From contig JAPYUH010000016.1 of the NCBI GenBank assembly GCA_029936195.1, positions 1 through 32,723 of the forward strand: 32,723 nt of DNA, given 5' to 3'. The first letter of the stretch is position 1; every line of letters begins with the position of its first letter. The notes under the pieces were generated by a model that was not told the DNA's origin, did no database searches, and was given only the letters and a program-made list of their open reading frames with translations. Source of the DNA: Alphaproteobacteria bacterium. Its GTDB lineage: Bacteria > Pseudomonadota > Alphaproteobacteria > GCA-2731375. Shown piece by piece: positions 1 through 9,031 of the stretch. The translations under genes and the position numbers were made by a program.

Positions 1-11
1 TGGATTTTATA

Positions 12-91
12 CGGTGACGTTATACGTATATTAACTCGCTATATTGTTGATCTAGCCACGCCTTTACAATCATAAAATTATAACGTCACCG
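12..91. repeat. 13-bp perfect inverted repeat CGGTGACGTTATA (12-24) / TATAACGTCACCG (79-91) in an AT-rich intergenic region
   Basis: The two arms are exact reverse complements. A TATACGTATA palindrome overlaps the left arm (21-30). Confidence 0.6.
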
Positions 92-117
92 AATTAAAAA
101 TTGCGGCGCGGTACTGG

Positions 118-894
118 TTAGGGCGCCGTCAGGCAATCGTCGGGCAGGACAGACAATGGCGTGAAATCCCTGTGGGCGATATACGCCGGGCGCTTGAAAC
201 GGCGGATGGCATTGTCCGTGCGGTTGTAGGTGACATAGACGATCAGGCGGTCCCAAGGCGACATATTGGGCGGCGAGCCGTGCACCAATGTGCCGTGAAA
301 GAAAAAGCCCGAGCCCGGCGGACCCTTGGGCGCCGCGATGCCGCCCCGTTCAATCAACCGCGCCACGGTGTCCTGGTCCAGGGTCCAAAGTGGGTAAGAC
401 GTTGTCTCAACGTCATGACCGGCGCCCAGTACGCCGCTCTTATGGCTTTTCGGTACGATATAAAGCGGCCCGTTGAATTCGTTCACTTCGTCCAGAAAGA
501 CGGCCAGATTCATGGCCCGGGCCTCGGGCATGTCGTCGTCGCGCTGCCAGGTGCCGTAGTCCTGGTGCCATTGCCAGACATCGCCGTCAAAGGCGGCCTT
601 GCCGTTCAACTTGAACTGATGAATATAGACATCGCCGCCCAGCAATTGCCGGGCCGGTTCCAGGATCCGGGGGTGGCTGACAAAGCGGCGATAGACATCG
701 TTGTAGGTATGGGTGGCAAAGGCGGTGCGCACCACGTCGCCGCTCTTCTCCCGCACGATCTCGGGGCGGCGTTCGGCAAATATCGCCGGGATTTCGCCTT
801 TCAGGACCGCCAGTTCCTCCACGTTGAACAGGTCAGGGACAAAGATGAAACCTTCATCCTCGAATTGCCGGACCTCCTCGGCGCTCAAAAGCAT
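118..894 (-). CDS. Phytanoyl-CoA dioxygenase (PhyH) family protein
   Basis: ORF MLLSAEEVRQFEDEGFIFVPDLF... with HQD (WQWHQDYGTW) and a distal H/R region (VHGSPPNMSPWDRLIVYVTYN). Start moved to the internal Met just upstream of the conserved N-terminus. Confidence 0.85.
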   Translation of the reverse strand: MLLSAEEVRQFEDEGFIFVPDLFNVEELAVLKGEIPAIFAERRPEIVREKSGDVVRTAFATHTYNDVYRRFVSHPRILEPARQLLGGDVYIHQFKLNGKAAFDGDVWQWHQDYGTWQRDDDMPEARAMNLAVFLDEVNEFNGPLYIVPKSHKSGVLGAGHDVETTSYPLWTLDQDTVARLIERGGIAAPKGPPGSGFFFHGTLVHGSPPNMSPWDRLIVYVTYNRTDNAIRRFKRPAYIAHRDFTPLSVLPDDCLTAP

Positions 895-896
895 GC

Positions 897-2603
897 CTAA
901 TGTCCTTCCAGTATGGCATCGGCGATCTTCTCCGCCGTCATCAGGGTTGGAATATTTGTATTGGCGCAGGGCACCACGGGAAACAGCGAGGCATCGCAAA
1001 CCCGTAACCCGTCCACGCCCCGAACCCGCCCGGCGTTGTTAGTCACGGCCTTGGGGTCATCGTCGGCGCCCATGCGGCAGGAGCACGAAGCATGCCAAAC
1101 CCCGACGGCGGCCTGTTTGACGAAGGCCTCCAACGCCGCGTCGTCCCGCAGCAATTGCGGCAGGGTGAAATCTTCCAGGATCAGGTTATTCATCAAAAAG
1201 CGCCGCAAAGGGCCGGGTCCGTCCAGTAATTTCGCCATCACGCCGGTGAGTAATTTGTTCTTGCCGTTGACTTCGCCCACCTGGCGAACCTTGTCGGAAT
1301 AACTGGCCGGAAAGGGGTCGGAGGTGGCTTCCCGCATGGCCGGCAAGGCGTGAATGGCGGCCATGCGATGGACCGCGTCTTTCAAACGGTCCAGATCGCG
1401 CTGATCCGACAGAAGATTGAATTCCACGGTCGGCTCGTCCCTCCAATCCGCACTGTTCAACTTGACCTGTCCGGTTTCCGAATAGGTCTTGTTGACGAAT
1501 ATGACCATGGAGGCGATCTGCTCCCCCACCGCGTGCCAGGACGATTTGGACGAGGCGGCGACGAACATATCGCCCTGGGGAATACCTTCCAATCCGGAGG
1601 AATAACGCAAGCCGACCAGGATATGGCGGCGGGTATAATCGTTGATCCGCGCATGTGGCTTGATGAACGAAGCCACGGCGATGGAGGGGTGATCCATCAA
1701 CCCCTGGCCCACCCCGGGAACATCCGCCCGCACATCAATTCCCAGTTCACCCAAGGCCATGGCCGGGCCGATGCCGGCGCGAAGCAGATGCGCCGGTGAA
1801 TGAATGGCGCCGGAGGAGAGTATGATTTCGTTGCCGCGGAATTCCTGCTCCCGCCCCTTGACCATTGCCTTGACGCCGACACAGCGTTTGCCCTCGAACA
1901 ACAACTCCTTGACTTGGGTTCGGGTGGAGATGGTCAGATTTTCCCGCAGCCGGGTGCCGGGATCGAGATAGCCGATGGCGGCCGAGACCCTGCGTTCATA
2001 GGCGTTGGACATCGGGGTGGGAAAATAGCCGTCCTCGAAAAATCCGTTCTGATCCGGCAAAAACTTGAAGCCCGCCTCCTCGAACGCCTTGGCGACGGCC
2101 GTGGCATGACCGTTCCATTGGTCGGGCATGATGCGGCGAATGGGAATGCGGCCCTCGTTACCGTGAAAGTCGTCGTCGTAATCCATGTCACGTTCGACTT
2201 TTTTGAAATAGGGCAGCACCGTATCCCAATTCCAGCCCGCCGCGCCCCGGCGCTCCCATTCATTGAAATCCGTGGGCGCGCCGCGGTTGGCCATCTGGCC
2301 GTTGATCGACGAGCCGCCGCCCAGAACGCGGGCCTGTTCGTACTTGCGCAGGCGGGGTCGGTCCACGTCCGGGTTGTTGTGGGAGATCACTTCCGTGGTC
2401 ACCTTGAGGTCATTCCAGATGAAGCGTTGGTCCAGATACGCCGTGCCGGGATAGCTGTCCAAAATCTCTTCCGGCACGTCGCCGTGAGGGGTGTCCTGCC
2501 CGGCCTCGCACAACAGAACTTGATTGCCGCCGCGCGCCGACAGCCGGTTCGCCAACACCGAGCCAGCCGATCCTCCCCCGACAATAATGTAATCGTACAC
2601 CAT
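897..2603 (-). CDS. GMC family oxidoreductase (choline dehydrogenase-like)
   Basis: N-terminal FAD motif DYIIVGGGSAGSVLANRLS, GGGSSINGQMANRG, and C-terminal GVWHASCSCRMG...VRGVDGLRVCDASLFPVVPCANTNIPTLMTAEKIAD. Confidence 0.95.
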   Translation of the reverse strand: MVYDYIIVGGGSAGSVLANRLSARGGNQVLLCEAGQDTPHGDVPEEILDSYPGTAYLDQRFIWNDLKVTTEVISHNNPDVDRPRLRKYEQARVLGGGSSINGQMANRGAPTDFNEWERRGAAGWNWDTVLPYFKKVERDMDYDDDFHGNEGRIPIRRIMPDQWNGHATAVAKAFEEAGFKFLPDQNGFFEDGYFPTPMSNAYERRVSAAIGYLDPGTRLRENLTISTRTQVKELLFEGKRCVGVKAMVKGREQEFRGNEIILSSGAIHSPAHLLRAGIGPAMALGELGIDVRADVPGVGQGLMDHPSIAVASFIKPHARINDYTRRHILVGLRYSSGLEGIPQGDMFVAASSKSSWHAVGEQIASMVIFVNKTYSETGQVKLNSADWRDEPTVEFNLLSDQRDLDRLKDAVHRMAAIHALPAMREATSDPFPASYSDKVRQVGEVNGKNKLLTGVMAKLLDGPGPLRRFLMNNLILEDFTLPQLLRDDAALEAFVKQAAVGVWHASCSCRMGADDDPKAVTNNAGRVRGVDGLRVCDASLFPVVPCANTNIPTLMTAEKIADAILEGH

Positions 2604-2618
2604 ACCCTTAATCGCTCC

Positions 2619-3206
2619 TCAATCTTCCTCTGCCACATAGTAAAGCACGAATTCCTGCGCCAGACCTTCAATTTGACGCGCCGACCGGGACAGATGGGAA
2701 ATGGAAATATGCACCGAGGGATAACCCTCCGCCTGTTTCTGGAATTTGCCCAACTGCGGTGAAATCAGATTCAGAAAGCCGACGGAATTGCGCACATACG
2801 TCCGCGCCTCTTCATCCAGTTGTCCCGGATCCACGGCGATCATTAGCACCCGCCGCATCAAGGTCGCGTTCGCCGCCCCCATGCCGATTACCGCCGACCA
2901 GGGGATCGTCCCCAGCAGCGGCCGTTGGCAATAGATGCCCTTGCCGTCAAAGACGATTACGGGTTTGCGGTCAAACGCCATCTGCAATAACAGGAACGCC
3001 ACGAACAGGCAGATCAGGATGGCCAGAATATTAACCCAGCTCAGTTCCGCCAGTACAAAACCGCCCGCCCCCTCCGCGCCGTCAGTCTGCAGGGTCATGC
3101 CAATGCCAAACAGGCAGGGGATGATCAAGACCCCCAGTTTCGCCTTGGAGGGATAGATATTGACCGGATCGGGCGGCGGCCCGCTATTTTGCTTCTCAAC
3201 CGGCAT
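2619..3206 (-). CDS. Membrane-associated hypothetical protein, STM3941-like
   Basis: ORF with two N-terminal hydrophobic segments and a PH-like C-terminal domain (VIVFDGKGIYCQRPLLGTIPWSAVIGM). Family assignment is from memory of similar proteins. Confidence 0.6.
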   Translation of the reverse strand: MPVEKQNSGPPPDPVNIYPSKAKLGVLIIPCLFGIGMTLQTDGAEGAGGFVLAELSWVNILAILICLFVAFLLLQMAFDRKPVIVFDGKGIYCQRPLLGTIPWSAVIGMGAANATLMRRVLMIAVDPGQLDEEARTYVRNSVGFLNLISPQLGKFQKQAEGYPSVHISISHLSRSARQIEGLAQEFVLYYVAEED

Positions 3207-3310
3207 GCGGCCGCCTTTCCCCGTGAATCTGTCTGAGTGATTTGGCTGATCATAGCTATTCGGCGATATCATCGCTACTCTGCCTTCTCGTATAAAAAAG
3301 GGGGCGGAAA

Positions 3311-4084
3311 ATGCAATTGGATAGCCAAGTAGCGCTTGTGACCGGCGCGGGAAGCGGTATCGGCGCCGCCGTCGCCCTGGCCATGGCAGCGGCCGGGGCG
3401 CGGGTGGTTTGCGCCGATATTAATTCCGAAGCGGCACATGCCACGGCCGAAAAGGCCGGGTCCGATAGTCTTGCCCTGACGGCGGATGTTGGCGATGTGG
3501 CCGCAATCGAGGCCATGCTGGATGCGGCCAGTGAAAGATTTGGCAAATTGGATATCATCGTCAACAACGCCGGCGTCACCCGCAAGGCGGATATCATGGA
3601 CCTGACCGAGGCCGACTGGGACCGCATTCACCGGGTCAACGCCAAGGGCGTCTTCTTCTGCCTGCAGGGCGCCGCCCGGCGCATGATCAGCGGCAATGGC
3701 GGCGGCCGCATCATCAACATGGCGTCCATCGCCGGGCGCGGCTATCGGGGCACCTCGAACGCCGCCTATGCGGCCTCGAAAGGCGCGGTCATCGCCCTAA
3801 CCAAAACCGCCGCGCAGCAGCTGGCCCGCCATGACATCACGGTCAATGCGATCTGTCCCGGCGTCACCCGCACGGACCTGCTGGAGCAGGTCTTCACCGC
3901 CATGCAGAAAAGCCAGGACATCTCCAGAGAAGAGGCAGAGGCCCGCGCCGCCCGGCCGATCCCCTTGCAGCGCATCAACGAACCGGAAGATATCGCCGCC
4001 ATGGCCGTGTTCCTGGCCTCTCCCGGCGCCCGCAATATCACCGGCCAGGCCTACAACGTCGATGGCGGCCTGATCATGAGCTGA
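3311..4084 (+). CDS. SDR family NAD(P)-dependent oxidoreductase
   Basis: TGxxxGIG (TGAGSGIG), NNAG, Y-x3-K (YAASK) and C-terminal GQAYNVDGGLIMS. Confidence 0.95.
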   Translation: MQLDSQVALVTGAGSGIGAAVALAMAAAGARVVCADINSEAAHATAEKAGSDSLALTADVGDVAAIEAMLDAASERFGKLDIIVNNAGVTRKADIMDLTEADWDRIHRVNAKGVFFCLQGAARRMISGNGGGRIINMASIAGRGYRGTSNAAYAASKGAVIALTKTAAQQLARHDITVNAICPGVTRTDLLEQVFTAMQKSQDISREEAEARAARPIPLQRINEPEDIAAMAVFLASPGARNITGQAYNVDGGLIMS

Positions 4085-4179
4085 ATGCAATTATGAACTG
4101 AACGAAGGCCGGCGATGCAGGGATTGCTGAACAACCTCACGGACGGCGTGGCACAGGTTAATCCGGCCGAGGCTATTCC

Positions 4180-4338
4180 GTGGCCCTGTCGCTGTTGTTT
4201 TTCCTGCCAGCCGTTATTGCTTTCCCGCGCGGCCATCCCCGGCGTTGGGCCATCGTCATCCTGCTTCTTGCCCTGGGCTGGACGGGGGTCGGCTGGTTGG
4301 TGGCCTTGATCTGGTCTCTGTCGGCGACCAGGAGATGA
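4180..4338 (+). CDS. Short membrane protein resembling the superinfection immunity (Imm) family
   Basis: GTG-start ORF absent from the supplied track: VALSLLFFLPAVIAFPRGHPRRWAIVILLLALGWTGVGWLVALIWSLSATRR*. The FLPxxxAxxRGHP...LGWTxxGWxVALxW pattern is typical of this family. Confidence 0.6.
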   Translation: MALSLLFFLPAVIAFPRGHPRRWAIVILLLALGWTGVGWLVALIWSLSATRR

Positions 4339-4368
4339 CATCAGGATTTCGACTATCTGGGCCTGTAT

Positions 4369-4405
4369 CCCGACGCCGTCCATCCGGCTGGACACAGGCG
4401 TCGGG
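4369..4405. terminator. Stem-loop, possible terminator of the Imm-like ORF
   Basis: CCCGACGCC-GTCCA-tccggc-TGGAC-aca-GGCGTCGGG: 14 paired bases with a 3-nt bulge, 30 nt after the Imm-like stop. No clear U tract. Confidence 0.4.
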
Positions 4406-4418
4406 GGTTGATCCGGCG

Positions 4419-4601
4419 CTATTGCGCGGCCGCGGCACGTCCACGTTCCGCCGGCCGCCAGCCGGTGATGTCCCGGATCGGTCTGCCGAACAGATAGCCC
4501 TGGCCATATTGCACCCCTACATCGCACAGGAACCGCGCCGAAGCCTCCGTCTCGACCATTTCGCCGACGGTATCGACATCCCGCATGCCCTTGAACGCCA
4601 T
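4419..4601 (-). pseudogene. C-terminal fragment of an EAL-domain protein
   Basis: DTVGEMVETEASARFLCDVGVQYGQGYLFGRPIRDI matches the C-terminal end of EAL domains (AExVE...LGVDYGQGYLFGRP). The rest of the domain is absent. Confidence 0.65.
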
Positions 4602-5238
4602 TATCGGCTTTGCCCAAATTATCAGCCGCGAGTTGATGGGCCAGGTTTCCGACCAGCGCTATCGTTCCTACGCCTCGGATATTGAAAGCAGCGGCCGCCA
4701 TCTATTGGGCGTGATTGATGAAGTGCTGGATCTGGTGCGGGTACAGACCGGCGATCTGGAATTTACCGATAGTGAATTTGAGTTCGCCCAAGTGATAGAC
4801 AAATGCTGTGAAACCGTGGACAGCCTGGCCCACGCCCGCCACGTTGAATTGATCCGGGAACTGCCCGCGGGCGGCATGATGGTTCGGGCCGAACACGGCC
4901 GCATGCGCCAGGTGACCGTCGCCCTGCTGCCCAACTGTATCGCCCTGGTCGGCGGCGGCGGACGGGTGCATGCACAGTTTTCCAAGTCCGCCCAGGCGCA
5001 GCCCATGCTATTGATCCGCGCCACCGGCAGCACCGTATCGCCGGAACGCATGACCTTGGCGCTGGGACCCCTTGACGGCCTTCCCACCGGCCACGGCGCC
5101 GAACGCCTTGGCATTGGCTATGGCCTGCCCATCGCCCGCCGCCTGGTGGAACTGCACGGCGGCCAATTACAGGTTGGCGGACCGAAGGCGGAAAAAGCCC
5201 ACATCATCCTGACCCTGCCGGCCGAGCGTTTGCTGTAA
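4585..5238 (+). pseudogene. Truncated, degenerate sensor histidine kinase (HisKA/HATPase remnant)
   Basis: PLNAIIGFAQIISREL...RYRSYASDIESSGRHLLGVIDEVLDLVRVQTGD is the HisKA dimerization region directly after the missing SHELRT H-box. A G2-like GIGYGLPIARRLVELHGGQL is present, but the N-box and G1 box are degenerate. Confidence 0.65.
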
Positions 5239-5305
5239 CAGAAAACTTCTGTGCTTCCGGACCCACTCCCCTATGATCGCGAACAGCATATAGGGATATC
5301 CCGCC

Positions 5306-6988
5306 ATGAAGAAAGCCGCCCTTGCCGCCCTGTTGGCGACCACCGTGATCTTCGCCCCCTGGCGCGTCGCCGAAGCTACGAATTTTCTCCACGGTCAAAG
5401 GTTGTATTCTCTGGGCGACTACCCAGGCGCCATGGTCATCTGGCGGGACTTGGCCCTGCAGGGCGACGCCCGGGCCCAATACAGCCTGGCGGTGATGTAT
5501 CAAAAAGGCCATGGCGTCACGCTGGATAAAGTGAAAGCCCGGGAATGGGCCCGCCGGGCCGCGGACCAGGATTATGAACCGGGCCGGCGCTTATTCGAAC
5601 AATTGCAGGCAGGCGCGAAGATCGCCGGCGGCAATAAACCACGCAAACCGGCGGGCCAATTGTCCGAGCTGGAGCGCACGAAGGCGGCGGTCGAGGATCT
5701 GCTGGCGCAGATCGGCGGCAAGATCGCCCGCGACGGCGCCTTGCACCATGGGCAACTGCAGGCCGAAAAACTGGATGACGCCATTCAGATCACCATTCCC
5801 GACATCATGATCCAGTCGTCCGACGGCGGCGCGTTCGAACTGGGTGATGTTCTGGCCCACGTCAGGCATGTGGACCAGCGTTACGATGATATCACCCTGG
5901 CCCTGCCCGGAGAAATACGCTTCCGTAACAGCGGCGGCACCAGTGGCCGCATCACAATTGCCAATCGCTTGGCAAAATTGCGTTGGGACCGTCGCGTGGA
6001 AACCAGCACCGAGTTTGAATTCCGCTTCGGCCAAATCACCTTCCTATCCGATGACAATGGCGAATTGGGCCGCATCGCGGAAATTCTCGCCCAGGCCCAG
6101 GTGGTTGAGGCGCAGGAGCTATGGACCGGGCCCATGGCATTCTCCCTCACCGGGTTGAACATGACCAACTTCGAGCAAGCCCAGCTGAGCGTAGACAGCG
6201 CCAGGGTGGATTTGGACCTGCGGGGTCTGGATCTGCATGCCTACGCCAGGAATTCGGCATCGCCGGGGCGGAACGGCACTGCGGGTACCGCGGCCATGCC
6301 GCCGCTGGAGACGCTTCTGACCATGGCCAGCGGCCTCGGCCTGCGGACCAGGATCGCCGGTCTGTCCTGGCAAAGTCCGGCCCAGGGGGCCTTTCAACTA
6401 GCGGCGGCGGACTATGGCGTATCGCTATCCAGTCCGGACCGGAAATTATTGAATTTGACCCTGACCGCCCGGCACGACGGCCTGTCGGGTACCGGCAGCG
6501 CCGCGCCCGAGGCCATGGTGCCACGACATATGAATGTGGCATTGAACCTAAGTAACCTGCCCATCGATACACTGGTCAGCGTCGGCGTGGCAGCGGCGGT
6601 CGAGGTCATGCTGCTGGGACAGGTGACCTCCGGACAGGAGGTCTTCAACCGGCTGCGGCGTGAATTGAGTGCGGCTGCTACGGTGCTGCGCCTGAAACGT
6701 GCCGATGTTGCCGCCCAGGACTACAATATTGCCTTTGACTTCACCTTGCGCGCCGACGGGGCCGCCAAGGCCGGCGTTGTTGGCGGTGGCAATCTGCGCA
6801 TTGCGGGCCTGAAAAAAATTCTGGGCGCCTTCGGCATCGGGGAACAGCCCCCCCTCGCCGCCCTCTCGAAAATGGGCAGGCCGGTGACCGGCGGCCCAGG
6901 CGTCTCTTTCGCCATTGCCGTCCGGCCCGATGGCCAACTGACGATCAATGGCGACGCGTTTACCTCCCTGGCGCCATTCCAAAAATAA
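5306..6988 (+). CDS. Secreted Sel1-repeat protein with a long uncharacterised C-terminal region
   Basis: Signal peptide MKKAALAALLATTVIFAPWRVAEA. Sel1-like segment GDARAQYSLAVMYQKGHGVTLDKVKAREWARRAADQ. ~430-residue beta-rich-looking remainder. Confidence 0.75.
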   Translation: MKKAALAALLATTVIFAPWRVAEATNFLHGQRLYSLGDYPGAMVIWRDLALQGDARAQYSLAVMYQKGHGVTLDKVKAREWARRAADQDYEPGRRLFEQLQAGAKIAGGNKPRKPAGQLSELERTKAAVEDLLAQIGGKIARDGALHHGQLQAEKLDDAIQITIPDIMIQSSDGGAFELGDVLAHVRHVDQRYDDITLALPGEIRFRNSGGTSGRITIANRLAKLRWDRRVETSTEFEFRFGQITFLSDDNGELGRIAEILAQAQVVEAQELWTGPMAFSLTGLNMTNFEQAQLSVDSARVDLDLRGLDLHAYARNSASPGRNGTAGTAAMPPLETLLTMASGLGLRTRIAGLSWQSPAQGAFQLAAADYGVSLSSPDRKLLNLTLTARHDGLSGTGSAAPEAMVPRHMNVALNLSNLPIDTLVSVGVAAAVEVMLLGQVTSGQEVFNRLRRELSAAATVLRLKRADVAAQDYNIAFDFTLRADGAAKAGVVGGGNLRIAGLKKILGAFGIGEQPPLAALSKMGRPVTGGPGVSFAIAVRPDGQLTINGDAFTSLAPFQK

Positions 6989-7049
6989 CTGTCGGAATTT
7001 TGTCCCAAGATTAAAACGACCGACCGCAACGGAGAGCAACCGCAACAAA

Positions 7050-8330
7050 ATGGAACACCTGACCCGCGACATCGCCACCCTTTTGTGCCTGGCCGCCGTC
7101 TTCGGCTATATCAACCACCGTTTCTTGCGTCTGCCCCGCACCATTGGATTGGTGATGATTGCCATGGCTGCCTCCCTGGCCGCCTTGGCCATCGATGCCG
7201 TCGTGCCGGACTGGGGCGTGGGACCGGGCCTGCGGGCGGCCCTGATCGAGATCGATTTTACCCAGACCCTGATGCACGGGATGCTGGGTTTTCTGCTGTT
7301 CGCCGGCGCCTTGCATGTGGACCTGGGACAATTGGCCCGGCGCGGCTGGTCCATCGCGACCATGGCTACTGTTGGCTTGCTGATTTCGACGGCCCTGGTC
7401 GGTTTTGGCATATGGCTGGCCTTTGATCTGTTCGGCATTGGCCTGCCGCTGATTTACTGCCTGTTGTTCGGTGCCTTGATCTCGCCGACGGATCCGGTGG
7501 CCGTTCTGGGAATTCTGAAAACCGCCAAGGTGCCCGCCAGCCTGGAAGCCAAGATTGCCGGGGAAAGTTTGTTCAATGACGGCGTGGGCGTGGTGGTCTT
7601 TGTCATATTGCTGGCCATGGCAACCAGCGAGGGGGGCGGTGGAGGCGCAATGGATGCCGGCGGCATCGCGATACTGTTCCTGAGGGAGGCAGTGGGCGGC
7701 GCGGTCTTGGGACTTGTTGCGGGCGCCATCGCCTTTTGGGCCCTGCGTTCCATCGATGAATACAATCTTGAGGTTATCATCACCCTGGCCCTGGTCACCG
7801 TGACTTATGAAGTGGCCCATATGCTCCATACCTCCGGCCCCATTGCCGTCGTCGTGGCGGGACTGTTGATCGGCAACCATGGTACCCGCCTGGCCATGAG
7901 CGATACTACACGGGAGCATTTGACAAACTTCTGGACCTTGATTGATGAAATCCTGAACGCCGTGCTGTTCTTGTTGATCGGACTGGAGGTGGTGTTGATT
8001 TCCACTACACCGGGCCTGATGTGGGTATCGCTGATCGCTATTCCCCTGGTCTTGTGCGCCCGGTTCGCCGCCGTCGCCGTGCCCATCACGCTGTTGGGGT
8101 TGTTCGCGGATTTCACCAAGGGGGCGATCCCCGTGCTTACCTGGGGCGGCCTGCGGGGTGGTATTTCCGTAGCCTTGGCCTTGTCGCTGCCGGCGGGATC
8201 GGAAAAGGATGCCATTGTCACGGTCTGTTATGGGGTCGTGGTTTTTTCCATCCTGGTCCAGGGTTTGACCATAGGGCGATTGGTGGCAAGGGTGGTTCCG
8301 GATCAGAGCGGGGGAAATGTACATGAGTGA
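7050..8330 (+). CDS. Na+/H+ antiporter, CPA1 (NhaP-like) family
   Basis: Polytopic protein with LISPTDPVAVLGILK and ESLFNDGVGVVVF motifs, and GGLRGGISVALALSLP. Start set to ATG 7050. Confidence 0.92.
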   Translation: MEHLTRDIATLLCLAAVFGYINHRFLRLPRTIGLVMIAMAASLAALAIDAVVPDWGVGPGLRAALIEIDFTQTLMHGMLGFLLFAGALHVDLGQLARRGWSIATMATVGLLISTALVGFGIWLAFDLFGIGLPLIYCLLFGALISPTDPVAVLGILKTAKVPASLEAKIAGESLFNDGVGVVVFVILLAMATSEGGGGGAMDAGGIAILFLREAVGGAVLGLVAGAIAFWALRSIDEYNLEVIITLALVTVTYEVAHMLHTSGPIAVVVAGLLIGNHGTRLAMSDTTREHLTNFWTLIDEILNAVLFLLIGLEVVLISTTPGLMWVSLIAIPLVLCARFAAVAVPITLLGLFADFTKGAIPVLTWGGLRGGISVALALSLPAGSEKDAIVTVCYGVVVFSILVQGLTIGRLVARVVPDQSGGNVHE

Positions 8331-8955
8331 GGCCGATCGCACGGTGGAGGCGCTGGACAGGCGCACTTTGTATCAAGGCTATTGCCGGCTGAATGAATAT
8401 CGACTGCGCCATAGTCTTTACGGCGGCGGCATGAGCGCGGACATCACCCGCGAGGTGATGGAGCGGGGGCACGCGGTCTTTGTCCTGCCCTACGATCCGG
8501 TCCGCGATGAAGTGGTGATGATCGAACAGTTTCGCATTGGACCGTACGTCAACGGTGACCAACCCTGGTCCCTGGAAATTGTAGCCGGCATGATCGAAGA
8601 CGGCGAGGCGTTGGAAGATGTGGTCCGCCGCGAGGCGCGGGGGGAAGCGGGCATTGAAGTTTGGAACATTACTTATTGCCTGGGTTTTTATGCCTCGCCC
8701 GGTACCACCTCCGAGCATTTTACAATTTTTTGCGCCCGAACCGACACCGCCGCGGCGGGCGGCATCCACGGCCTTGCCGAGGAGGGCGAGGACATATTGG
8801 TCATCGTTATGTCATTCGGCGAAGTCATGGCAGCCCTGGACAATGGCCGCATCAACTGCGGGCCCGTGATCGCGGCGTTGCAATGGCTGGCGCTGCACCG
8901 CGACGAGATCAGGCAGCGTTGGCTGGCCTTATATACATATTTTTATTGTGAATAA
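8323..8955 (+). CDS. Nudix hydrolase, ADP-ribose pyrophosphatase-like
   Basis: Nudix box GMIEDGEALEDVVRREARGEAGI, plus MIEQFRIGPY and FYASPGTTSEHFTIFCA. Overlaps the antiporter stop. Confidence 0.88.
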   Translation: MSEADRTVEALDRRTLYQGYCRLNEYRLRHSLYGGGMSADITREVMERGHAVFVLPYDPVRDEVVMIEQFRIGPYVNGDQPWSLEIVAGMIEDGEALEDVVRREARGEAGIEVWNITYCLGFYASPGTTSEHFTIFCARTDTAAAGGIHGLAEEGEDILVIVMSFGEVMAALDNGRINCGPVIAALQWLALHRDEIRQRWLALYTYFYCE

Positions 8956-9031
8956 TGGGCATTCACTTGTCGATTTTGGATATTGGGCTTAATCTGCCCG
9001 CTATTCATGAATATTGGCTGCGGAGCAGGAC

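Noticed and set aside
1800-2762. 320-aa plus-strand ORF
   Set aside because: Antisense of the GMC oxidoreductase; no recognisable motif.
4051-4701. 216-aa minus-strand ORF spanning the scrambled region
   Set aside because: Does not contain the EAL frame and has no family-like motif; judged a spurious long frame.
7011-8366. 451-aa minus-strand ORF opposite the NhaP-like antiporter
   Set aside because: Gln/Gly/His-rich composition typical of antisense reading of GC-rich coding DNA; the plus-strand antiporter is unambiguous.
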